This document shows, piece after piece, positions 11,608 to 22,050 of a stretch of 64,000 nucleotides of DNA. Position numbers and translations under genes: made by a program. Source of the stretch: Plectosphaerella cucumerina (lineage: Eukaryota; Ascomycota; Sordariomycetes; Glomerellales; Plectosphaerellaceae). The DNA is taken from contig JAGPXD010000005.1 in assembly GCA_020746995.1 (NCBI GenBank), positions 1,860,001-1,924,000 of the forward strand, read 5' to 3'. The notes below the pieces were generated by a model. It was not told the origin of the DNA. It did not search any database and saw only the letters and a list, made by a program, of their open reading frames with translations. How positions within the stretch are numbered: the stretch's first letter is position 1; each line of letters starts with the position of its first letter.

Positions 11608-13483
11608 TTAAACACGGGAGGAACAGCCATTGACCGGGCCCGGACGCAGTCCAATCTCGGCACCGGGCTGCGGGAACTGCGTTCCAATGATCTCAAGATC
11701 CCCGAACAGGAAGCCTCCATCAAGAGTCATGTTGGCCTGGTGGCGCCGTTCTGTGACAGGGGGAAAGCGGCTAGGTGTATCAGGCGCAGGGTTGACAAGA
11801 CAAGCGCGGCCTTCGACGACTTCCATGTGATCTGCGTTGATTCCTGGACTGACCCAGAAGGTCATGTTCGGGTCAAAACGGCGCTTGATCTCGGACAGGC
11901 GAGGGTAGTTGGAGCCCCAGAACGACTCTGTCCAGTTTTCTTCTTCGACGCTTGCCTGAGTGGAGTTAGTGATCATGATTCCAGTCGATACCTTTTCCTG
12001 GCTTGCGACATACCTCATTGATGTATGTGCCCATGCCTGGTGCCAGCGTTCGCAGCCCGTCCAGGTTTGCTCCTCCAGCTTTGTTCCCGACAATGAGCGT
12101 TACAGCCCGTCTCCAGCCCGGGTTGGCCGATGTCGCAGATCCGTCTCCAGCAGCCAGTCCCGGAGCACACAGCAACACGCCGTAGCCATTCGTCGCTCCG
12201 GCAAAAGCGGAAACGATGTCTGGGCTCGTCAGATGCTCAGCTGCCAGAAGACGGCTGTCGTATGGCACCACGCCACGGTTCCTGCGGTCTTTGGGAGTTG
12301 TCGGCTGGGCTTTAAGCGGTCCATAAGTAGTGTCAAAGTACTCCCGGTAGTTGGAAAACTGGTAAGGTCGAGTCTGGAAGGGCGTCATGCCAGGGAAGCT
12401 CTGCATCTTCTCAAGAATGGGGCCCCACACCGCATTGGCATTGGCGACGCCGGCGTTGCCGGCGGGATGGACGGCGTAGCCTCGCAGTGTAGTCGGGAAT
12501 GCATAAACGTAGAGACTGATGCCTTTTTCCTTGAGTTCGGGGAGCTTTCCGAGCAGGTATGTCATGGCCTTTGTGGTGGGAAGCTCTCCCGGCTCGACGT
12601 CGGCGGCGTCCAGCGTCGAGTTCAAGTACCAGTTGTACCCTGTCATGGGAACGGTCGGGTAGACCTTCCAGGTCGCTTGGACGACGACGCCAAAGGTTCC
12701 GCCGCCGCCGCCGCGAATGGCCCAGAATAGGTCCTGATTGACAAGCTCATTGGCAACGCGCAGCTCGCCGTCAGGGGTCACAATGTGGGCTTCGAGCCAC
12801 TGATCAACCCCGAGCCCATACTGCGCCGTCAGCGGACCATAGCCGCCGTTCTGGCCCCAGCCACCACCCAGAGCGACGGTTGCTAGGAGAGGTCAGTCAA
12901 ATCCAACTTTCTACGAGAGAAAGGACTACTCACCTGCAGCGCCACTAACAGAGAAGAGCCCCGATTTGCCCACTTCGTAGTTCAGCGGCAGCCCAGCCCT
13001 GGCTGGACCAAAAGTTGCAGCTGCTTGCAGTCCCTTTTTGGGCGTGATGATATTTGCCTCGGTGCCAGGTACGACGAACGGCAGCCCTTCCACCGTGGCG
13101 GTGAAAGACTCCGAGACCTGGACGCCATTGAACAGGGACAGGTCGATGATGAGCCCGGACCCCGCGTCGCTGCGCGCGAGCTGATCATGGCCTGTCGTCA
13201 AAACAGTGAGGCGCACGTTATGCTTGGTGGCGAAGCGAACTGCGTTTTGAACGTCGGCAACGGTTTTTACCTGCAGTCGATAGTCGGGGAGGGGCCCGTT
13301 GACGTCGCTGCCGGCGGTTGGTGTGACTCCCGGAAGGGATTGCTCCCAGACCTCACGTGAAGGCCAGTCGATATCCGTGTTGAGCTTGCGACATCCTGGA
13401 GGAGCTGCCGTCGCATTGAGAGGCTTTCCCCAGACCGGAGTTGACAGGAAGGCCAGCACTTGGATCGGGTAGAGTCGTTTCAT
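11608..13483 (-). CDS. Secreted FAD-linked oxidoreductase with BBE domain
   Basis: Three exons fit in phase: 13483-12934, 12882-12014, 11955-11608 (588 residues). A signal peptide precedes PLNATAAPPGC. The FAD-binding PCMH domain (about residues 60-250) includes TGHDQLARSDAGSG, where the His is the usual site of covalent flavin attachment, and GGGWGQNGGYGPL and FWAIRGGGGGTFGVV. The C-terminal end holds the berberine-bridge-like segment SFWGSNYPRLSEIKRRFDP. Extracellular members oxidise sugars, oligosaccharides or aromatic alcohols, passing electrons to oxygen. The second flavin-linking Cys of bicovalent members is not obvious to me (the region reads LFSVSGAAGE). It lies next to GH78 rhamnosidase on the same strand, and could oxidise the freed sugar or aglycone (inference). 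Confidence 0.9.
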
Positions 13484-13582
13484 CGTTGATGGTAGGTAGG
13501 GTATCCGAAGTAGCTATTCGGGTCTGGTCTGAATGATAGATGAGAATGATTTTGAAGTTTGGACGCTGTTTAGCTGCGGATG

Positions 13583-13594
13583 CTCTTATATGTC
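13583..13594 (-). promoter_or_regulatory. TATA-box promoter of the FAD/BBE oxidase
   Basis: GACATATAAGAG on the minus strand, about 105 bp upstream of the ATG at 13483, identical to the word upstream of the flavin monooxygenase at 641-654. Confidence 0.5.
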
Positions 13595-14343
13595 AAACAA
13601 AATCTCCTCGTAGATGGGAAGCATACGAGTCGGGGAATCTGCCCCTTGTCGGTCTCGCTTTCGGAGTCTCGGTGACTCCCGTCATGCAGATCTTTGTCCA
13701 TGGAACCACCATGATCTGAGAAGACTCAATCAGCAGGACTGGGGAATACGAAGCATGGTATTCGCATGTCGCCCTGAGATGACGAGGCTTGGATCTTCTT
13801 CGAAGTTCAAACCACGAGGGGTGGCGCAGTGGCATGCGTAAGCGAGTTGCCGATTAACTTGCATGCCTCATGATCATGTAGCGAGAACAAAAATCATTTC
13901 AACCAGACCGACAGACAAATAAATTGTGGATCGCAGGGGAGGCTCGGGGGCAAATGCCTTGTTCTAGGTAGATACGCTTGGAGCCAATGCCCGCCGCAGC
14001 TTCTCAACAAAGCTGAGAATCGAAAACGACGGACCCTGGAAACAGTCGGCAATGTCGCGAACTTCCGAACCATTAAATGCGAAGTTTCTCGCATACGGAA
14101 CGACCGCTGTACTGGGAACATCGATCTTGCGTCAGCCCATGCAAGGGTCAGGGAAGAGGGTGGTGATTACCCCTATTTCTCCGGCCAGCACAGCCCACCA
14201 TCGACTAGCAGGATCCATGCTCAATACCACACACAAATAGCGAAGCAACCGCGTTGACAACTGCCTAGTTACACGCAGTATCTTTCAGACCCGCAATAAC
14301 AAATGGCGGATCATACGGCCTCATGGGGAAGCGTTTGAACTCG
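13595..14343. other. Intergenic DNA
   Basis: Between the oxidase promoter and the 3' end of the rhamnosidase. No gene or repeat recognised. Confidence 0.45.
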
Positions 14344-17300
14344 TCATCTTCCGGAGATCGTCGCGTTGAAGACGTGCACCCCTGCCGGCACCGAGTACAC
14401 AGCATGTCCATCCTCGCGACCCTCAAATTTGACCCTTCCAGATGCCTTCATTTGCTCTCCTGGCACTCGAACCTCAGCCCTAGTGTTGGCCGGGACTGTG
14501 ACCTTCAGCGACAGCAGTTCACCGACCCTTGTCCACTCGCTCCGCGCCTCGCCCGCAGATGTCATGTACGTCCCGTCGGCGCTGGTCAGGTCTCCCACAG
14601 GCTTGGGCCAGAAGACCAACCCGTCTTCCCATTCGCTGCTGAGTGTGGTCAGAGGGCCTGTTCGAATTCCTGCAATGCCGGCATGGAACCACTCGTCAAT
14701 CTGTGCGAGGATCATGTGGTTCTTGGACGAGCCCCTTGTCCAACGTTCGCCGATGGTCGTGAAACCATCAGGATTCGCTGTTGTCGGCTCCATGAAGTAG
14801 CCGTAGCTCGGGCGGTCATTCTGCTGTAGAGACTCCCACAGCACATCGTCGCGACCACCGGCAGAGAGTGCGCGAACGATAGGGCCCAGACCAAGGGTAC
14901 CACCACTGAGGTGAGGGCCATTACCGTCGGCCGAGGGGTAGGAGTAAGTGAGCTCCACGAGCGCTTCGAGGACCTGCGCGCGACGGGAATCGGGAACGAG
15001 CCCGGCGTCCAGAGCAAGAGCCTGTGCAGCTTGGGAGGCATTGCTCGGAGAGGCATTGCCCAGATTGGTGTAGCGACCCGTGGCCTCGTTGTAGAAGGCA
15101 TTATTGAAAGCGTCTTTGATCTCTTCGGCGAGGGCTGCGTAGCTCTCGGCTTCAGCAGAGTGGTCAGTCAGGTTGGCCATTCGAGCCATGGCGCTGATGG
15201 TCAGGTAATATCCCCAAGTTCCGGTGATGCGACCAGAGGTCACGGCGTCATCATCCACCCAGTCCGCCAGGGCGGCATCAACGATGTGGCCATCTTGCAC
15301 CTTTTCGCGGCGGATATAATCGACAAAGGCGGTCATCTGGTCATAGTAGGTCGCCATGACTGTCGTATCGCCGTACAAGTCGTACAGGAATGAAGGCACC
15401 AGCACGATGGCGTTGCCCCAGTTGATCTCATCGCCGAAGCGGCCGCTGTAGCCCCAATCGTATACGGGGGTCTTCAAGGCCACGTTACCAGCCATGGGAG
15501 TGTCGGCAACCGACTGGCCCTCCGTCAAGTGACGCATATGCGTGCGAAGGAAGGCATCGAGTCGGAAGTTGCGGTAGATGGCACCCATTGGCATGGTGTA
15601 ATCAGCCGGGTAGGACAGCTTCTCGCGCCCTGGACAGTCGGTGAAGACGGACATGATGTTTCCGGCAAAGGAGTAGCGCACCATACGGTGGATGCGGTTC
15701 GCGCGCGAATCAGACGATGAGAAAGTGCCGGCGATGGGGACGTCGGCCTGAAGGCGGAGGCCGGTGATGAACTCGGGTCCGGGCTCGAAGTCTGCTGGAA
15801 GACCGGTGACTTGTACCCATTGCATTCCGAAGTAGGAGAAATCAGGATGCCAGGATGCAGCACGGCCAGAAGTCGTGTATGTGTTGAAGAGATCACTGCC
15901 GCGAGACCCTGGCCCTAGGGATGACTGCTCCACGGTCCCGTTGGCGTTGAGGGACTCTGCAGGGCTCACCCTAATGATAAGGCCTGCAGGAAGCTCAGGA
16001 AGGTTGAGTTGAGGCCATCCCACGATGTTTTGACCAAAGTCGAAGACCCAAATGCCATTGGCGGGGTTAGTGACGGAGACGGGCGTAAATCGCTCCTGAA
16101 TCTTGATGGGCTCGGCAGCGCGGGCGACGAGTTTGGTGGCCAGATTCGGGGGCGGAGCGATGCCGGCAGACACCCATCTGGAGGAAGTGAGGTCTGCATC
16201 AGGGGTATTCCACCCGATTTGCTCTCGACGGGCGTCATAGTCAGAGCCGGCATACCAGGAGTCGGTGGTCAGAGGCCCCAGAGTAGCACGCCAGTCCCGG
16301 TTGGTGACAATGGTCGAGCTCGTTCCATCCGTGTAGGTGATCTCAAGACGGCCGATGAGGCGAGGGGTGACTGCAGTTCCTGCTGAAGGGTCGCTCGCGG
16401 CAATGTTGTTTCCCGAGCCGGTGACTTTCGCTCCGATGCTATGGGCTTGACTGAGGCCAGGGGCAAAGGAGACCGTTGACCCGGAAATGGAGATGATTCG
16501 TCGTGACTCGAGGTTGTCGCCGCCATTCCCAGTGTCAATGTTGATAGTACCACCGAGGAAATACCCGGTAGTCGAGGTGAGGCGCACTTCTGTGCCTCCG
16601 GCAGAAACATCGGCCGTCAGGGTTCCGCTGCTCGTCAACTGACTCTGCCACCACGAATAAGGGGCTGTTCGCCCCACGGCGGGGTTGGTGACGCTGCGAC
16701 GGACGTAGGCCGGGCCATTGCCCAGGCTCACACCAAGGGCGTTGGCACCATTGCGCAAGAGCTCCCGGATGTCGTAGGTGCGGTACTCACTCGAGAGCTG
16801 GTAGTTGGAGTAACCCGGGGCCAGTACCTCATCCGTCACCTCCTCTCCATTGACAGTGACGTGGTGCATGCCGACGCCGGAGATGTACAACCGGGCATCG
16901 GCGACGCTCTTGGTGATGTCGAATTGGCGGGCGAATAGAGGCAGGGGCTGGCGCTCGGTGCGATCAGGGTATTCGATCCAACGGGCATCATCCCAGTCGC
17001 TCTGGTTGAGGAGGCCGACGGTCCACGTCGAAGGCGGAGACCAGCCCGAAGGGTGGCCAAGAGCGTCCCAGACCCTGATGCGCCAAGCCACGGTGTCGCG
17101 GGAAGAGAGTCGTCCGTCGAAGCGGGTGCTCTGTTGAGCGCCCTTGACGATGCCGCTGTCCCAGATGAAGCGGCCGGCACGAAGGTCGTCGATGTTGGCG
17201 GCAGCCTGAACAGCGTAGGCGGTCTGCTCGTCGCCAGGGCAGACTTCACTGTCGTCGCTGCAGTGGACAGTCTGGAGCATCTGCCAGGAGAGGGTGGGAT

Positions 17301-17436
17301 GGATGCTGTCGAGACCCAAGGGGGAATCAAGAAGCCCGTCGACGCTGAGACGAACGGCCTTGACAGCCCCGCAGGAAGCTGCGGCGGCTGAGGCAGGGGC
17401 CATCACCAGTGCTGCGAGTACTGGCGAGAAGCGCAT
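14344..17436 (-). CDS. Secreted alpha-L-rhamnosidase, GH78
   Basis: A single 3.1-kb exon encodes 1030 residues. The open frame extends upstream to 17517, but the ATG at 17436 gives a clean signal peptide (MRFSPVLAALVMAPASAAAA) and lies about 90 bp from a TATA box, so I chose it. The GH78 order is visible: N-terminal beta domains (WDSGIVKGAQQS, VTVNGEEVTDEVLAPGYSNY), FDFGQNIVGWPQL, then the (alpha/alpha)6 barrel with DCPGREKLSYPAD near residue 600, DWGYSGRFGDEINWGNA and ALADWVDDD, and a C-terminal beta domain. It should release terminal rhamnose from flavonoid glycosides, pectin side chains or saponins outside the cell. Residues of about 265-355 form a Gly/Ser/Thr-rich beta insertion within the N-terminal domain. 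Exact catalytic acid and base were not assigned. Confidence 0.95.
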   Translation of the reverse strand: MRFSPVLAALVMAPASAAAASCGAVKAVRLSVDGLLDSPLGLDSIHPTLSWQMLQTVHCSDDSEVCPGDEQTAYAVQAAANIDDLRAGRFIWDSGIVKGAQQSTRFDGRLSSRDTVAWRIRVWDALGHPSGWSPPSTWTVGLLNQSDWDDARWIEYPDRTERQPLPLFARQFDITKSVADARLYISGVGMHHVTVNGEEVTDEVLAPGYSNYQLSSEYRTYDIRELLRNGANALGVSLGNGPAYVRRSVTNPAVGRTAPYSWWQSQLTSSGTLTADVSAGGTEVRLTSTTGYFLGGTINIDTGNGGDNLESRRIISISGSTVSFAPGLSQAHSIGAKVTGSGNNIAASDPSAGTAVTPRLIGRLEITYTDGTSSTIVTNRDWRATLGPLTTDSWYAGSDYDARREQIGWNTPDADLTSSRWVSAGIAPPPNLATKLVARAAEPIKIQERFTPVSVTNPANGIWVFDFGQNIVGWPQLNLPELPAGLIIRVSPAESLNANGTVEQSSLGPGSRGSDLFNTYTTSGRAASWHPDFSYFGMQWVQVTGLPADFEPGPEFITGLRLQADVPIAGTFSSSDSRANRIHRMVRYSFAGNIMSVFTDCPGREKLSYPADYTMPMGAIYRNFRLDAFLRTHMRHLTEGQSVADTPMAGNVALKTPVYDWGYSGRFGDEINWGNAIVLVPSFLYDLYGDTTVMATYYDQMTAFVDYIRREKVQDGHIVDAALADWVDDDAVTSGRITGTWGYYLTISAMARMANLTDHSAEAESYAALAEEIKDAFNNAFYNEATGRYTNLGNASPSNASQAAQALALDAGLVPDSRRAQVLEALVELTYSYPSADGNGPHLSGGTLGLGPIVRALSAGGRDDVLWESLQQNDRPSYGYFMEPTTANPDGFTTIGERWTRGSSKNHMILAQIDEWFHAGIAGIRTGPLTTLSSEWEDGLVFWPKPVGDLTSADGTYMTSAGEARSEWTRVGELLSLKVTVPANTRAEVRVPGEQMKASGRVKFEGREDGHAVYSVPAGVHVFNATISGR

Positions 17437-17525
17437 CGCGAAGAGATATTCCTGGATGACGGTGGAGGGCAGGCAAGATGTGTGCGTCGTGTTTCTGATG
17501 TTTACCGGCAGCAGCAATACCGCAG

Positions 17526-17534
17526 TCTTATATC
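17526..17534 (-). promoter_or_regulatory. TATA box of the GH78 gene
   Basis: GATATAAGA on the minus strand about 92 bp upstream of the chosen ATG. Confidence 0.5.
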
Positions 17535-18749
17535 TGTTGCCTCATATGCCCGTCCTGGTACTTGGAGCTCGAAGACGTCCCGTCATCTTGCCGTACACCC
17601 GGCGAAAATCGATGACGGGCAGAATAAATCGTGTCATGTTCAAATGCACTCGGCATGATGCGAGTAGGGGATTCGTCCGCGTAAAGTCTGCAGACGGTGC
17701 AGCTGTGGCAAGCAGTTAGATCACATTGCTGTTCATCAGACCTCGGGCTTTCCCTGAACGAGATGAACACCGACCCGTGCTTCATCCGTGCAAGTTGCTG
17801 CGGGGTAATACATATGAGTCTCATTGCTGTCTTCTGGGGAAAAGTCCGGGGTAGTTTGCGGGGTGTCCCCTAGGGAAGAAGTCACCGTACAGAGTCGTCC
17901 AGGGGCAAAAGCCTTGAACGTGGTCTGGTTGAACAACCCCTCACTTCCCCAGATCCGCTCCTCCAGACTCCCCGCATCGAAGACCTCGGGTTATAGGAGT
18001 GCGAAGCCTTTGACGTGCATTCTGTGCGTGATCTGGGAGAAACTCTGACGTCGCCACGGGGAGACGCGGCGCTGCTCCGAGATGCCCACCAACAAGCACC
18101 GGTCCGGTTGGCTGCTGCAGACTTGGCATACGGGGAACATCAAGCGTCCATCTTAACAAAAATCGGCCCGAAGGAACGTAGGAAGGCAGTTCGGGTCATC
18201 TGACAGCTGGAGTGGTCAAGATGCTGCTCTAGGCTCTTCTCTAGTAAGTTCTGGCTCCCAACAATGCAAAGGCTTCGGCGTAATTCCAGACGAGTAGGAT
18301 CTGAATGGGCGATGGGATGGATGCCAGCAGCTGCCAAAAGGGGAAAGCGGGGGTGGCGAGGCCATTACTCCGGGAAAGGATGGTCGGAGAAACTTGTAGG
18401 ACTGCTGTGCTTCAACTGCAGTCAGGCTGCCGTACGTGCGCACCGTCTACCGGTGAGATAGTATGTGAAACTAAAGTATCCTCATCGCCCAGTCAGAGAT
18501 CAGCGTGTAAAACCTCTCAGGAACGTCGATGGGATGGCTATGCCATGAATTCCCCAGATTCGTCTTCTCCGGCCTGATCCAGGACTTGTGACTAGCTGCG
18601 GGGGACTTCTGAGATCCTGCGTCAAGATGCCTCTGTCCCTTTCGTGTGCTGCTTTGGACTCCCGCCACTTTCAGTGCCGCTTGTACATGGCGTCAGATCT
18701 ACGATTTTGATTGGCAAGAGAAAGTAGCTCACTGGAGACACCTTCTTAC
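17535..18749. other. Intergenic DNA, about 1.2 kb
   Basis: Upstream of GH78. Short frames are present on both strands but none has domain-like sequence or splice support. Nothing else recognised. Confidence 0.45.
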
Positions 18750-19084
18750 CTACATCCGCAGCGCCTCAAGCCGCGCATGGAGTTTCTGGTCGTCTGTCTG
18801 GCCGTTCTCGCCAATCGAAAGTAGCTTTGCGGCTTCGACACGATTTTCCAGGAGTTCCGGTGTCCGAAGACCCAGGGTTCTCATCTTTTCGACGGCTTGA
18901 GCTAACTGTACGTCGACGGTGTACTTTCCGAGGTCTGCAACAGAAGTTCAGGGTTTAATGACAACTCTTCGATGTTCTGCAGGAACAACCCCAGGCGCTT
19001 CTTCGGTTACATCAGGGGAAACTTACGAACGCTTGTGTCCACGGCAATGTTATCTCGACGCTCATGGTCGAAGAGAGTGACAGC
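18750..19084 (-). other. Possible two-exon coding remnant, helical protein end
   Basis: On the minus strand, 19084-19027 and 18934-18750 join across a good intron (GTAAGT donor, TTGCAG acceptor) in phase. The product would contain TLFDHERRDNIAVDTSV and an amphipathic helical stretch with QLAQAVEKMRTLGL and LLENRVEAAKLL before a TAG stop. I do not recognise the family, and no convincing start or upstream exon could be attached. It may be the 3' end of a broken gene or a small unannotated gene. Confidence 0.3.
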
Positions 19085-19138
19085 CTGCAGCCTGCAGGCC
19101 CTGGCCTACTCGCCACGTCTTCCACCCATCATCTCACC

Positions 19139-19653
19139 TGATGTCAAAGTCGTGTCAGACCCAGACTGGGACAACAAGTCAACAACGCCAACACACCAAC
19201 GCAACCAGAGCGAACCAATACCGCGAATCATCCCTCCTACCCCTTCAGAACCAACATACGACGTCGCACTGCCCAACGGCGCCCACTTCCATTTCCACGG
19301 CTCTGGCAACACATTCAACATCCAAACTGCCCAAGTCCCACCGTCAACAGTGAGCCCCTGGCCGTAACCTCAAGGCCAAGCTACCGAGGCCCGCCAGCAG
19401 GATACCCTTCAACTATGCCTCTGGGATACCCACAAGGCCCGATGCACGGATATCCGCCGCAGCCAATGTTACCTCAAACGCTGCCGCGATTGCTTGCCTA
19501 CAAGCCGAGCGGTGTGTCCCTTCGGGGGACGGCGGCGCTCCATCTGCGGCGGCATGGAGCACCGAGCGTGACGCTGCACGTTCTCAAACCCGAGACGACC
19601 TGCGAGCATGGCGTTGTGCACTTCAAGCAACACACTTATTGCGGATGAAATGA
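19139..19653 (+). pseudogene. Proline-rich coding remnant with interrupted reading frame
   Basis: On the plus strand the text reads like a low-complexity fungal protein: PPTPSEPTYDVALPNGAHFH, then in a different frame YRGPPAGYPSTMPLGYPQG, then in a third frame an Ala/Arg-rich end. No introns explain the two frame changes, so it is either decayed or mis-sequenced. It overlaps nothing on the opposite strand with better coding evidence. Function unknown. Confidence 0.3.
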
Positions 19654-20319
19654 CTGCTGCGTGATGAGGGGATGCAATGGGCGCATTTAGCCGATTCGGG
19701 GTGACTGATGGAGGTCATGTAGGCAGGTGCGACCTACATGGATGCTTACTGCGTAGTAAAGGAGCAATACGAGTCCCTGGCAACTGCTGCCGACTATTTG
19801 CAATACTTCCGCAAAGCATACACAAACTTTCTACGTTTTCAAGCAAAGACTGGCCCGGCGGGCCTTGGCTTTCTGGACGTGGATTACCGCACATGCATGG
19901 AAGTACCTACCTGACCTCGATTTCCTATCCATCGCCAAAGGTAAGACTGTGACACTCTGTAGGATGCCTGGAGATGCCTTCCGTCACGTTTTCTTACATC
20001 GAGGTAGACATTCTTCAGGCAGCTACTACACACAGAAATGACGAGATGGATGGGATCAACAGAAATCAGACCCCTTGGAATGGAATGTTCTTGGGATGTG
20101 TCCCTGCCTTCACACCTCGCAGGTCCCTTCCTGTAGAGTGCTATACCTCCCCAACCAGGGTTTTCTGCGGCTTTCCCCGTCGGACCTGAATCACCCATCT
20201 CTCACTTCTAATCTTCTGTTCCCTCTCCAACCAGGCCCAACTTGACAGCATCGCCAACTTTCATTTGACAACAGCAACAGCTTCTACACCACTACAGCCC
20301 ATTCTTTCAGGTCCTTACA
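19654..20319. other. Intergenic DNA
   Basis: No gene seen. The last 100 bp (CAACAACAGC-type, C/A-rich) look like a fungal 5' leader for the membrane protein. Confidence 0.4.
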
Positions 20320-21303
20320 ATGGACGTCACAACATTTTTCTCTGCCATCAATGCAGAAGCCGCGATGTGCCACGTCATGATCTCCTTCGCCTATCTCCTG
20401 GTCTTGACTGCGAACTACCTCCTGATCTTTGATCCAGACGAACGACCACAAGGCGAACCGGGTTGGGACCTCCAGCATACTGGATCCCCAACACAATCGA
20501 CAAGCGCTTTTTGAACAATTGGCTGACACGCCGTATCCTTCCACGTCGTGGAGCTTCGAGGCCGGGCAGCGTTTTGCGCGCAGGTTTCCAAGCATTCGCC
20601 ACTGCGGTACGTTTGTTAGCTGGGCTCAAAGCATCACCACCAGCGATGACGCTGACCATTCGTCTAGTACCTGCGATGGGTCTTCCTTACCCACTCCATC
20701 ATGAGTTCTTTGACTCTCGTCAGCGACTACTATCACTCCGACTCAACAGGCAAAAGGCCTGCGCACAGTTGGATCACTGTCATCTGCCTAGCTCACGTTT
20801 CCGCCTTCGTTCAATGGCTCTGCTTCGAATACTTCCCCGACCTTGCCAGAGAACTGACGAAATGGTCCATGCTTTCCTGCCTCGCACTTGATCTTGTGTG
20901 GATCATTGCGCAGCCTCTGTCATCGTTCATTTGGGACCAGCTTGAGCGCCACTGCGTCAATACCATGATCATTCTTTGTTTCGGCACTCGGTTGCTGAGA
21001 AAGTGGAGCATGTGCAGTCAAAGTCCTCTTGTACTCCCAACGAGTTCTTGGTATTGGTTGGCGATAGCCGATATTTGCACTTCCGCACTTTGCGAGGCTG
21101 TCTCGGCATGGACCATCACTATCTGGCTCACACTGCGCATTTTCGAGACAGTCCAGAGGGACCAAGAGCAACAACGCGGGGTTGATACGTCTACCGCCAT
21201 CCTGGTGGTTCTGGTGCCTTTGCTTCTCTCGCTCACGGGCGCTGGAACTCAGATACTTGTCACCCCGACTAACAATGACCCGGCACCTGCGAATGTCAAC
21301 TGA
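20320..21303 (+). CDS. Predicted polytopic membrane protein, unknown family
   Basis: The 3' exon (20668-21303) is secure: it follows an intron with GTACGT donor at 20607, CTGAC branch and TCTAG acceptor. Its roughly 211 residues contain about five hydrophobic spans, for example around VICLAHVSAFVQWLCF, LALDLVWIIAQPLSSFIW, WLAIADICTSALCEAVSAW and ILVVLVPLLLSLTG. The preceding exon ends FQAFATA at 20606. A tentative in-phase model is 20320-20366, 20438-20606, 20668-21303 (283 residues); the first intron (GTGCCA donor) is the weak point, and reading through it instead gives another hydrophobic stretch but a frame conflict. I do not recognise the family. Confidence 0.5.
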
Positions 21304-22050
21304 TTGAGGAAAGCGAGGAAGATCGCGGTGGTTGGTGAGCAGCAATGAAGGGGCTTGCTTGAGGGGATGGGTCACCATTTTCTGTCCCACTTTCCGTTTC
21401 CTTTCCGTCAGCAAGGTGTGGCTCAGGCGCAGCGGTACTAAGCAGCGTTTACTAAAGCAGCGAATAAACTAGACCAGCTTGGACTCTTCGAGTCAGAGGG
21501 GTCACTTGTCTTTCAAACCACCCGCGTCGATTCCAGTCGTGCAACAATTTTGATTTCTCGTGGGTTCTCTCTTTGGTATGATGAGGCCCGGTCGTATCTC
21601 TCCTTCGTTTGTCAAGTTTGTTGACCTACCTGCCTGGTCTTGTCACGTCTGTTGACGCGGACAGTCCCCAGCGTTTCTGTGCTGACACGCATCATGTCTC
21701 CCCTTGGTCAGTTCCCCCTGCTGAGAGCTCGCTGCGGCAGCCTCTTGACATTCCAGCTGCCTCAACGAGCTCCGGGGTCGTGCTTGGTGCGACTGACATT
21801 GCGTCACTGACATATTGTCTCCATCAGCCATGTCAGTCCTAGCATGTCAGTTCCCGTCGGGTGGACGGGGTCGTCGGGTCCCCCTCACAAGGCCATTAGC
21901 GTGTCTTCCCCAGCTTTTGCCCCGCAAGCTGCACTGACAGCGCTGACTCGGCGTTACTGATTCAGGGCTTCGACCTTGGATTTCAATTGATGAGTCGGTC
22001 TAGGTATCTTGTCCAATCCTGGCGATCTAAGATCCAACTTCCACTGACCC
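21304..22050. other. Intergenic DNA between convergent genes
   Basis: No coding signal; CT- and TGAC-rich sequence. Contains two 3' ends. Confidence 0.45.

Noticed and set aside
17437..17517. Upstream start of the GH78 frame
   Set aside because: It would bury the signal peptide 27 residues inside the protein and lie next to the TATA box.
19080..19100. CTGCAGCCTGCAGG-type palindromic repeat considered as a regulatory operator
   Set aside because: Short overlapping PstI-like words only; no gene start nearby to control.
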